Below, in pieces: positions 25,401 through 36,500 of a stretch of DNA of 64,000 nt. How positions within the stretch are numbered: the stretch's first letter is position 1; every line of letters begins with the position of its first letter. The DNA is from Cardiocondyla obscurior (Eukaryota > Arthropoda > Insecta > Hymenoptera > Formicidae): contig NC_091880.1 of the NCBI RefSeq assembly GCF_019399895.1, positions 2,790,001-2,854,000 of the forward strand, in the 5' to 3' direction. The position numbers were made by a program, and so were the translations under genes. The notes beneath the pieces were generated by a model that searched no databases, had not been told where the DNA came from, and worked only from the letters and a program-made list of their open reading frames with translations.

Positions 25401-25584
25401 TTATATAGAGTGGTCAGTAAAAAAACTGCAGGGGGCGAAGAAACTAATCGACGCGATCCGTAAAGGCACGAAAAAATCATCGATGTTAAAACTAACTGAA
25501 AATATCAAGCACTATTGTGAAACTTGCAACGTCAGTTTTATGACTAAAGAATTGTTTAGATTGCATGCATGTTATTATGATTGA
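22447..25584 (+). CDS. ZAD-domain zinc-finger-associated protein
   Basis: Two coding exons, 22447-22569 and 24052-25584 (stop TGA), joined in phase 0, give 551 residues. The first begins METLESSRVCRLCG and ends in PIM. The second continues VHEMDLLPKQMCHRCSYKLE. Together residues 10-85 form an insect ZAD domain, a treble-clef zinc and dimerisation module with cysteines 10, 13, 53 and 56. The remainder is basic and probably disordered, with repeated LRPR-type motifs (NLRPRTNLVSYAPKKRK, SLRPRRNVVDYQESK). The last 24 residues hold one degenerate finger (YCETCNVSF...RLH) that lacks a normal second histidine. ZAD proteins are usually nuclear DNA-binding regulators with several C2H2 fingers, and this one has no such array. 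It shares a promoter region with SYF2 and converges on RPB6. I do not recognise a named orthologue. Confidence 0.88.
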
Positions 25585-27402
25585 TCTTTCTCGGAATTCC
25601 CGAGAGATACAAAGTTCGCGAGATGTAAAGCTTTGAAGATTGTTGAAAAAATTAAGATGTCTTCTAGGTATCTCTGAAAACATTCGCAAAACATTAGGAC
25701 ATTTCTTCATAAAATGTTATAGATGTATAAAAAGGATGCATTAAGAAATCCTTATTACGACAATGTGCTAGTACATATGTATTTCCATATGCTTCTAATT
25801 TTTTTTTCTCTTCTTTTTGTTAATATTTCATTGAAAAAAAATGAAAAATACTTTTGTTTGAGGTTGAATATCTCACAAAGATAACGAGATTATAGTTCAT
25901 AAAATGTGCCTGTCCTTAAAAATCTGACCAAAATTTTTTATTTAATTTTTGCAGTATGGACATTAACTATCTGATTAGTGGGTGTTATAAAAAATGTTTA
26001 ATTTGAAAATCGATCTTTCGTATAAAGTGTATCGTTATATTAAAATCAAATGCAACGGTTAATAGGAAATTGTAAATTCTTTATGTACATAATGTACCAT
26101 GTTTAGATTTAATATTGCCTGTTATACATGTAACAGTACCATATCCATGTGCATATACTTAGATATCGTTTGCTGACTTAATTATATGTTCAACTATGAA
26201 CGATTGTTGCAACATACGCTTAAAAATTTATGTAGAAATTCACAAGTCGCCTTCAAAAATTAAGAAATAATTATATGAATATAGAGCTAGAAGTATATTT
26301 TATGAGAGACAAGATATATACATATATATTATATGTCGATATTCGATGAAAACATGTGATACGTGTATACAATTTAACGATCGATTTTTTTTAGATAACT
26401 CTACGTTATGTAAGTTAACGAAAAGTAGTAATTGAAAATCTTTTTACTGGTGTATAGTAATTTTATATATTAATATTTACGATCTCTATAGTTTGACGGT
26501 CGTCCCCCATTAGAAAAAAAAAAATTACATAAAAGATATTTGCATACATATAATATACATAGATTTACGTTGTGTAATATTCAGAGATATTAATCGGCAA
26601 TAATAAAACAATTGTTAATTGATTTATTTTACATATAACTATATTTTTTCATCATTGTTATATTATTGTAAATTTTGCAGTTCCTTATTGTGACAAAGTA
26701 TTTCTTGAAATTATCTGTCTGTTAATATATATAAAACAAAAAAAAATAGTTACTGTTATGCGATAGATATATCTTTCTCATATCATTTAACTGGTTAATA
26801 AATGTTATATAATTATATGTGTAAATTATACAATTGCAACGATTATAAAATCACCTGACCTTATCATTTTCTCTTCTTAAAAACTCTACATGTATATAAA
26901 ATATTAAATAACACTGTTATAAGATGGACATAGAAAATCAAACAGCAATAAAATGTTTCAAAAAGCTAACTTTCTAATTTTTTTATTACATTACGCTAAC
27001 AATAATGACTATTTTGTTATAAAAGAAAAAAAGATTTCGGAAACTCTGTTACTTTAACAACAAAAAGAGAACTGTGAAGTATTCGAGAAGTAAAGAATTT
27101 TTTTTTTGTTTCGTTTAATTGTTCCTAAATATTACAAAGTGTGCATTAATTTTTTATACTGTTATTGCTCTCATGACACCAAGTGAGCCAAACAAGAAAA
27201 AGTACAATTAACCGACTTACCAGACTCATATGAACCAATCAAATAATAAAATTTTATGTATTAAAACTATTTTTTTATTTATTTTTACAGAAAAGCATTT
27301 TTCTTCCTATATTATTTATACTATTTACCATACTGTATAACAAAATATGATTAAATTCAGGAAAAACTGTCGTTTTTAAAATTAATAAATATAAAAATTA
27401 AA
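25585..27402. terminator. 3' UTR of the ZAD gene and 3' flank of RPB6
   Basis: AT-rich non-coding sequence. On the plus strand AATAAA-type signals occur near 26,602, 26,796 and 26,947, which could end the ZAD transcript. On the minus strand TTTATT near 27,277-27,286 could end RPB6. I could not choose between them. Confidence 0.55.
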
Positions 27403-28062
27403 TTAATGATCTATTATAATTAGTTCATCAATGCCCCAGTCCTCATAACTATTATCAGGAAGGTAGCGGCGTATAATTATAGGAATTTTTCTTTGCTTTA
27501 ATTCTTTCATTGCAATTTGCAAAGGATCTGTTTCGCCTTCTAATTCTACCATCACAGGAGCACACATTGCTATCTGTAATGCTCTCGTACCTAAAACTCT
27601 TGCCCTTTCGTATCTAAAATATAAATTATATAAAATAAGAGAAGTTCTTGGGCCACTTAGCGTCACAATCAACTATGTACTTACTTGGTCATATATCTAG
27701 TTGTGATCCTCTTTGATCTTTGAACGCCGCCAGTAGCTTCACTGGCATTCAGCAGTTCAATATTTTCACCTTCATCTTCTTGCTGCTCCAGCTCGATGTT
27801 GTCTTCATCATCCACATCGTCAAAATCATCTGCAACTCTACACATATAGTTATAACAGGATGAACTACGAACTAATATCATGCCTACTGCCGATCATTAA
27901 TTTAAATGGTATTTAGCCGTCAACTCTTTCATTTCGTATCTTTTCTATTTTATTCCAGCTCGCGGCAAAATAACTAAAACACTTAGAAGTAAATTACAAG
28001 TAAACCTCAAACATGAGGAGAGGAACCACTCACTCGTCTCTGTCGAAATCTTCATCGGCCAT
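27403..28062 (-). CDS. Polr2F: DNA-directed RNA polymerases I, II and III subunit RPABC2 (RPB6)
   Basis: Three exons on the minus strand join in frame: 28062-28034, 27837-27685 and 27613-27403 (stop TAA). They give 130 residues, against 127 in human. The N-terminus is acidic (MADEDFDRDE, then a D/E-rich stretch). The conserved core begins RITTRYMTKYERARVLGTRA and continues through APVMVELEGETDPLQIAMKE and IPIIIRRYLPD. It ends SYEDWGIDELIIIDH. RPB6 is shared by all three nuclear polymerases and supports clamp and core assembly. Both introns interrupt at phase 2. It is divergent from the gene desert on its right, and nothing is broken or unusual. Confidence 0.98.
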
Positions 28063-28352
28063 TCTATCTTTATGTATTTATCCCAAGAATGCACGCACAA
28101 CTTATTCCTGATGTGGTTATTTTACTCGGCTTTGATTAATATAATTTTTATTTCAACCACGCTGTTTCATCCAACAGAAAACAGACCGACGCACTCCACC
28201 ATTCTACGAGTTTTAAGGGTCAAGTTGGGTAACGGCCAATTTCCGAACCGATATTGGGGGCCTCACACGGCGACGATGTGAAATTCCGGTGTCAGGATTA
28301 CCACGTTGAGAACGATAATACTGATTGCGTCGTATGGGTACACATATGTATA
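28063..28352. promoter_or_regulatory. Upstream region of RPB6
   Basis: Non-coding sequence between the RPB6 start codon and the inverted-repeat element. It should contain the RPB6 promoter. I recognise no specific site. Confidence 0.4.
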
Positions 28353-28622
28353 CGTACACTACCGTCAGAAATGGCATTCGTGGTGCTACGACGGCGGCTA
28401 GCGTACGTGATCTTGGCGTAATGTGCGTCGAATCTTACACGAAGCGCGCACGTAGATTTGTTGTGGAGCAGCGGTCACCGAGGACTCAGGGGGAACGCGG
28501 CCTACTACATCTCCCCACACTCGGCGGCCGAGAGTGGGGGAAGTCACGTACGCCTGGCATATCACGCCAGCCGCCGTCGCCGCTCGTCGCAGCAAATGCC
28601 ATATCTGCTTTTCAGTGTATTC
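28353..28622 (+). mobile_element. Terminal-inverted-repeat element, copy 2 (MITE-like, diverged)
   Basis: The ends are inverted copies: GTACACTACCGTCAGAAATG on the left and, on the opposite strand, TACACTGAAAAGCAGATATG on the right. Both are followed inward by GGCATT and a CCGCCGTCG / GACGGCGGC block. The inner left side, GGCGGCTAGCGTACGTGA, matches copies at 14 and 55 kb. The middle holds an extra hairpin at about 28513-28540, CCCCACACTCGG against CCGAGAGTGGGG. It carries no protein. It is longer and more diverged than the other two copies. Confidence 0.6.
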
Positions 28623-30414
28623 ACTTTCAATGTTGCATCACACAAGTGAGATCTTAATTCACGGGAATGCTTGGTAGATGGAGACTGCTGTACCGTTTTT
28701 TGGCGAATGCGTGAGTCGAGTGCGCAGCACTTGTACGCATCGAGTTCGTTAGTCATTTGTTACGAACTGGTGAGGATCCACACTCTACTATTAGATACAC
28801 AAGCTGAGCTAAGTTATTAAGATACACAGAACATAGCGGAGCCTAAGTGATTTCGCACGATTGGATGAATCTCGCAGCCCACGAAATCCGACCTCCGAGT
28901 TCTGCGAATGGCGTAAACGTTTCGTACGCAGGCAAGTGTTAGATCAAGTTGTATATCACTGTATTTGTTACATTACAATTATCCATACGCAATTAAATGT
29001 ATTTGTGACATGACCAAGTAATAATTCGATTATTGTCGAAAGCAGTTGGCTTCTTACGGCAACCCCTGCGGTACATTGAATGAAGAAGGTGCCTCTCGTC
29101 CGAATGCAGTCGCAGAGAATACTCCGTTCTACCTTGAAGAAATTAAGAGACTCGTCAAGCTACGCGTGATCCGACTTAGAAGAAATGAAAACTGATCGTA
29201 CCGTCAAACGTGATTACTCCAATTGTTCCGCATCCCGAAGCTCCATGCCGCCTCGTTCAGCAATTTTATTGACGAATGTATGGCATAGATTGCCTAATTG
29301 CAAAAATAATGTAAGCAACACTGCCAATTAATTTGTTTATTAGGCGTTCTTGTTAATTGCCAAGACTCTCTGAAAGATTATTTTTATTTTATTTAAAAGA
29401 GGGACAATAAGATAATAAATATATATATGCATTTTGATTTAATGCTAAATTAGGATTGCACAGCAAAAACTTTTGATACGTAAAAAAAATTTAAAGACGA
29501 TACAACCGTAAATAATTATGAAAGTTTATAAATGCGGCGGTATAAAAATATGCTACGTTTATTAATACATTGTAATAAATATTTAATTATTTAATTTTGT
29601 AACGTACGATAAGAGTGACTCGAAAAGGTGAAACAACCGACTTCATAGGATGTGTTACCAACTGCGATTTTATTTTACAGAACGACACGTAGATGGCGAC
29701 AATGAACTGTCCGTTAACTTCGACTTCCGAAGCTCCGAGATCAAATCGCGCGATCGTTTTATCCAGGCAAGTATTAGATCTAATTATATATTACTGAATT
29801 ATATAAAAGTTATCCATGTACGAATAATGTATTTGTTAACATTGTCAAAGGCATACGGCTTGTAAAAATATCTTTACTATCGAATTATTCTCACAATCCT
29901 GAGCGAGCAAAATTGTAACTTAACCGTCATTCGTGATAAATGTACTTTCCGCGAACGAAACAAGTATTCATCGTCGATTTAGAGACGACCCGATTATTAG
30001 AAGTAATATTTAATTTATCTTGATTTTGATTCTAATTATCCGGACAGGAAACGATTCGTCATTCCGGCATTGATATCTGTAGTACAGCGTTACAACCATT
30101 TATTTAACTTTTTATCGCTTTTGTCATTCTCTTACTTTCACCACCATGTTAGTCGAATCTGCCTGAAGAACGACCAGTCGTTCTTGCGGCAGACGTGACG
30201 CGATTTGTAAAAGTACCTTCATAGGATCTTTCATCGGTGAAAGCGTCAATCATTCACATATTGATCATCACAATCTTTTTTTTTTTTTCTGGATTTCTGA
30301 CAGAACTGCATTGAGTATGCAAACACGGGAAAATAATTTATATATAAAAAAAAAAAATATGTATATGAATATATGCCACTTTAATTATTTGTAACGCAAT
30401 AATTTTTATTACAG
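28623..30414 (+). other. Gene-desert start with a duplicated exon-like segment
   Basis: Stretches at about 28,925-29,010 and 29,772-29,850 are diverged duplicates. Both carry CAGGCAAGT followed by .TTAGATC.A.TT.TATAT.ACTG and later TTATCCAT...AATGTATTTGT. AG|GCAAGT is the form of a GC-AG 5' splice site. The second copy sits in a possible exon, 29681-29776, after a TTTATTTTACAG acceptor. A GTGAGGATC donor also follows AACTG at 28,766. These could be the 5' exons of the transcript that includes 30415-30578. No protein frame is conserved. Confidence 0.4.
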
Positions 30415-30578
30415 TGCCACATGAAGGATTAATCGACAATTAGCCCAGGCGGTTGCAGTCTTTCTTCGCATTTTCTGCAAGTGTATGGAAGGAGGACGCA
30501 GCCAACATCTTAGGCATCTTGAGAGGGTGAGGAGCGGACCTTGGTAGAGGCATTGAACTTCAACGGGACAACCTTGGG
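30415..30578 (+). ncRNA. Putative non-coding exon, copy A of the repeated exon family
   Basis: Bounded by a TTTTTATTACAG acceptor and a GG|GTGAGT donor, 164 bases long. Its 3' half (GTATGGAAGGAGGACG ... CTTGAGAGGGTGAGGAG ... AGAGGCATTGAACTTCAACG) aligns with exons ending at 50,741, 51,358 and, on the minus strand, 6,293. It is the most diverged of the four. The frame is broken by stops and by indels relative to its relatives. No mini-exon is visible downstream. Confidence 0.45.
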
Positions 30579-31262
30579 GTGAGTAATTATTGCATACAAT
30601 GAACACTTTTTTTGCTGTTTATTTCAATCGCTTGAATGATAATTAGAAATATTATATATTTACACACGTATGTATAAAATGTATACGTTTTTTCATGAGT
30701 AACTATTGCGGAAGAAATAGAGGAACAAGAAGGAGGGAACACATGTGTATTCCGAGAATTAATATCGCAAGTCAGAGAGCGTTGACTTTTGTTAATATCC
30801 GCATCACGTTATTAACATTATATTTTATATACATATAATAATAATGCCGCCTAACTTTACATTTATTTTAATATGTGATCAAAAAGGCATTTGGCAAATA
30901 TCCTCTTTTCTTTCGTAATATTTATCTCACTGCAAGTCAGAGAAGTTAATAGTCATTATCGTGTAAAATTTCTTAACGAACACAAGTGAACGTAATCGGA
31001 AAAGTTTGTCTATAAAAAGAAGATCGGGAAGGGAAAAAAAAAAGAAAAAAAAAGAACAGCGTTGGCGGTCGTGTACGATAAATTTTTATTTCTCTATGAC
31101 AGACAACGCAAACGCGTTTCAAACGCGAAGTATAACAATGCTCGTCGTTTCATCGCTGCAATATCGAAATAACTTGGTCGTATAGCGTTCTTCGGGACAC
31201 GTGTGCATACCGCGAGCACTGTTCGTTAGTACGTAGCCGAGCGATAAAACGACGCCGCTGTA

Positions 31263-31283
31263 CGTCGTCGTCGTCGTCGTCGT
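31263..31283. repeat. (CGT)n microsatellite
   Basis: Seven CGT units in non-coding DNA. Confidence 0.85.
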
Positions 31284-33504
31284 ATACCTGCAAAGCGTTT
31301 GTGAAACATTAAAAGCCGCAATATGCGACATTGTCGCCTAATGACGCCCCACGAGACGCCGCCGCCACGATAATTATTAGCGCGACGGCTTTATTGACGG
31401 TACACCGGAGAATACGTTCTCTTCGTTCGTCTCGCACCGCTACGGCGATACGTTATAATTCTGCGCGATGCGACGACGTCACTTTTGTTAATGTCGCACG
31501 GGAAATACGCGATAATGCGCGCTGACACCGCGGCTCGGCAAAGCCGCTGCTCGTTTGCACCGCGTTAATCTAGAATTCAGGCACAACGATATCTCGTTTG
31601 ATGCCTCGTTTGCTTGTTCCCTTCGGCCCCCTCGTTACATTTCGGCGATAGGGGAAGGCACGGCTGTCTGCGTAAAATTATAACGAGTGCTTTATGTGCA
31701 ACGTTGAGTTTAAGATCAATATTGGACGGTTATTAATTTCTTACGCCTTGATACGGCAATCGCTAAACGCGTACAACTTTCAGAGGATAATCGCGAATAA
31801 TTTATAATTGGGCAGAATAAACAGAAGTGATGGTGCAAATTGATAAGATCGCGGCCATTGTAAAGCAATCGCGTTATTGAAACGTTTTTATTAAAACTGT
31901 ATCGACCAGGTCTTACGTTTTTCTTAACTCATTTGCATCATTGTCCCCGTTTGGAAAGGTCTCATATTATTAAGTGCCTTTATATTTTATGTAGCTCTAA
32001 CGATAGAATTATCTTCGCGTTACATTCTCTGAATACATAAAACAATCAAACATTTAACAGTTGATGAATCAACACAAAACTTTTTTTTTTTTAAACAAAT
32101 TAAGTAATTAGTACCGAAAGTACGCGCATGATTGTAAAGTGTTGGTTTGCTGAACAATTTACAATTTAATTAGGCTTCGTGGGTTCTGTCATCCGTGGGT
32201 GATTGACGCAGGTATCAGAAATTGCTGCATAAGCGTTGCCATTGATTCCCGTTGGGAAATTAACAGTAGCGGGAGCAATTTGCATCACGCAGAGGTCAGG
32301 TGCGCATCGACGTCTCCGCTCCGACACGTCGTTGCTCCAATTCGAATAGCTTTACATTTCGTTCGGCATCTTCGAGAAAAAAAAACAAAAAAAAAGGTAC
32401 TTAATAAAAGTGTGCGCTGACGAATTGCGTTACAAATGTAGGTGCGTTATAAGTTCCACGAAAATTTCACGATAATTACAGCGAAAGTGTTATATCCATA
32501 GGCTGCACGCGAGACCACGCGTATATTTGTAAGACGAAAAATTGGCGCTGTTTAAACGTACACGAAGTCCATCATTATTCCCGTTGTGGGTTTGCGGATG
32601 CAAATTCAATATATCGCGTGTTGCGTAAATCACGTTTCGAAATATTTAGTCGCGTGACGTGGTTCTGATTTTTTATTTAATCTGCTGCACGCATGCCGCA
32701 TCTCGCTGTCTCTGCCGAATTTATTATTAATCTTTCCCTTTCTTTTTTTAACTCTGACGCAATAGAATATACTAATCTTATACCCAACTGACAGATTATA
32801 TATATCTTACGACATTTACGGCGCGTATTAATGTTTACACATTGTCGTACGATTTTAATTGCTATTATCGAAGACCTGGGTTTTACACAATGCCATGAAG
32901 TAGCAAGTCCGGCGACCGCAGCTGTGACTTTTCTTTACTGACGTGGAATATGTGTTTTCTCTATGCCGCAACTTACTATATTAGATAATATTCGCTGAAA
33001 AAGTAATGAGGGGACTTCAGCGACTTCAAGGAAATTGTCAACAGCTACAGAATATAAAATAAAACATAACTCTCTAACTGATCGTGGGCGTACAAATATA
33101 TAAACGTATTAATTTTAAATTAGAAAGATATATACAAATATAGAAAAATTTGTAATATATGCACGTACGTAAATCGTAATGAATTATATTTCTGTTTTTT
33201 TTTCTTTTTCTTTTTTTTTTAAATTTTATTCAAGTTTGATTTTATGAAATTATTAAAACGTGCACTAGTAGTCGGATTAAAATAATATTTTTATATATAA
33301 AGCTTTTATATTATCATCTTTGCTAGAATATATTTTCGTGTATGATTTTATCTCGTGGATGCATTTACTCGGCGGCCGTGTACATTTTGAGATCTCTCTT
33401 GATTTCAACGGGGGAATCAGGTGCGAACGGCACGGGACGCGAAATCGGCCGAAACGAGAGCGTGCACCATAAACGTGTAATTGACGCGAAAGCGTAATCG
33501 ATAG

Positions 33505-33580
33505 TCCATTCGGGGTACACGCGTGTGTACGTGTACACGTACGCGCGCGAGGATGTGTCGCGCGAGGATGTGTCGTGAAG
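33505..33580. repeat. Palindromic CG/AC-rich block with tandem duplication
   Basis: The self-complementary core ACGTGTACACGT is followed by two tandem copies of a unit GCGCGAGGATGTGTC. The block is strongly alternating purine-pyrimidine. No function is known. Confidence 0.7.
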
Positions 33581-36500
33581 CGATACAGAGCCGAGAGGAG
33601 CAGCAGGTGAGAGATAGAGAAATACGTGAGGCGCGATCACGTGCAGAAAATATGAATATCACGTACGTGCGTACACACGTGAAGCGCGTGTCACATTCGC
33701 GTGCCGGGGACACGTTCTTAATTCCGGCATCCTCACGGAAGACTTAATAATAACATCGATGTGCCAGAAAAGCTCGATGTAAATCGCGGGTAGTAATTGT
33801 GGCCGCTCTGTGTAGGTCACCCGAATTTATGAAACGGCGAAATGTGCGTATGATCGACACGTTGCCAATCACTCGCGACGATATTGACAGTTTTAAACGC
33901 ACGGTTGCATTTTAATCGCATGTAATTTAGTATATTAATATTCGATAGCTATTTAATTTCTTTCGGGGGGCTTTTCCGAAATTTGAATTAATAACATTTG
34001 AAATATTTGTCTTAGGTAATTTCTCTCGACTCTTTCTAATTTTTTTTAATTTTTTTTTTTTTTATATACTTCTTAGTTACAAAATGTGTCATTTTTAGGC
34101 GACTACGCTATTAGTAAGTATCTTGAAAGTCATATTTGCGTTGCCAAGACGAGTAAATCATGAGGTAGCACAATTCAGATGTACGATACGCACGGTATTC
34201 AAATTTAACGTACAGATATACATAACTGGTTAACGAGTTTATTCACTGCGGGATTTCGTCAATCTTTCTTCAATGTGTTTTCCCGGAATGCGCTTGATTC
34301 AACGTCTCGAAACGCGGGTACCAAGACGAACCGTGTAATTTTACGAGGCTTAAACGCGGTTACCGGGTTTCTGCGGCGAATTTGTTCGGGGACAGGTATC
34401 ATTTGCATTTTACGTGAGTACCATTATCCGCGCGGAAGTCGTCGGTGAGATTAAAACCGCAAGAGAGAGAAGGAGGGACGGAAAGATCAACGAAGAACAA
34501 AAAATCGGTATGTTGCAGTTGAGAAACGTCGGTCTCCTCGATCATAGGTGCCGACGACGCGCGAACCTCCGTAATTCCTGTGTCGGTTCGGCAATCGCGT
34601 CGATAAATCGCTCAGACTTATCTGAATATTGAGAACTCCGCCGTTGAGATGACTGAGCCAGCCGAATATGTGCTCTTCCGAAAGGAACACTCTGATCGGA
34701 TAATTAACGGAATGCCGCGATTAACGCAGGATCTTTACGCAGCCTAATGTAACATGTTTCTCAACGTTTTTCGTGCAGCTGTTCGATACACGCGAGGAAT
34801 AAATACGGATCTTACGTAATATATTTAATTCTATATACTATATATGCAAATAATAATATAAACGCAGCTGCAAATTAATTTAACTCTGCTTTAGATGTAG
34901 AGCTTAACGAGCTTGAACGTTCTGCCCTACTTTTGTAGTTATTTAAAAACAATTAACGTGCACACGAAATTCATATGCATTATGCGTAACAATCGTGTTA
35001 CGCGTTCGTATTATTCTAGCGCGTGTATTAATTCGACGCGATACGACTTTATTACGGGACGTGCACCTGTACATCACGCGCGGCTCATCAACGCGAAAGC
35101 GATAGCGGCAAGCAGCCTCGATTAAAATTTTCTTTAGAAATCGCTGAAAGAGGGCTTAAAAAAAAAAAGGAAAGAAAAAAAAATGGGAAAGAGAGAAAGA
35201 GACAAGGAAAGAAAGAGAGGGTAAGAGGAACCGGCGAAGTCTGCCGCACGTCGCGTCGCGCATAACGATAATGGAGATTACAAACGCCAGTCCGTCAGTT
35301 TCTCATTCTGGGAGCGACGTGTGCTTGCGCAATATGATTAAAAGAAGCAGATTATCGTCGACGAGGGGCTCCGGTTGGCGGCCGCCGGGACGTAAGGGGT
35401 GCCGTGGGGTGAGTTCGCATCGAGCGGAGTATAGACACGAGAACGATCACTTATCGGGCTTTATTAATTTTCTTGATGGGACCTACTACGTGTGACGGAT
35501 TGTATGTCGCGCGAATAAAGCAGCATAATGCCGTCGGTCGATCGTCGTGTAGTGTTGCGGATAACGAGTCGATTTTGCGGGGCAAAATAGCGGCGCTAGG
35601 TACGTCGAAACTGCAAACTCGAGCAGAGGACCTGGGACCTCTTCTTCTTTTAACAAAAAAAAAAATAAAAAGAAATCAAATACAATATTAATATAGAGTA
35701 ACACATTTCGCGAGACAAACGCGATAACTTTTCGAATGCTTTTACGAGATAAAAGTGCATAATTTAAATTTGCATGTCCCGGCCGATTAATGCTTTTATT
35801 ATAATAGAGGGAGGGGAGATGAAAGGAAAAGACATACTTTATTTTTTATCTTCGATCGTTCGCGTGATATAAGGCGAATGCGATCGTGTGGTACAGGTGC
35901 AGAAATGATTCCTATGAGATATCTAACTAATTCCAAATAATAACGGTCTGCGTCTTTTATTCTGTTATATGAATTTATGAATAATGTAACGTATCATCTA
36001 TTTCTTTATGTACAGTTATATGTACGTTATTCTCTTTCGCTTTCTTTTTTTTTTTTTTTTTTTTTTTTTCATCTGTACCCGCAAATAATTTGCGCTTAGA
36101 TATGATATCCGTTCGTGAGGAACATGAGCAACTACGTACTGTCATGCAACGAAAGATAAACAGAATGTAGTCTGTTATCTAGTAATTAATTATGTAACAA
36201 AAATTTAAGATCTGTCGCGTTGTTAAAACGTGTCTCACTTGAGTTGAATTCAAATCGTAGATAACGTACGAGGTCTTTTTCTTTTTATCACAAAACAAGC
36301 ATTTAATAACGGACGATTAATAAAATTAGAATAAATAGATACAGTGGCGTAAATAAATAATTATCGACAGTAGCGATTATCGAAGTATAGATTCAAATTT
36401 CTATAAAGCAAGTGATCAATTCGCTCGAAATAAAAAAAGTTACGTAAAAAAGGGAAGAAAGAAAAAAAGAACAAAAAATCGACAATAACTAAATGTGAGT

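Noticed and set aside
28325..28657. 110-codon frame across the inverted-repeat element
   Set aside because: It lies within the palindromic element and is not kept in the other two copies.
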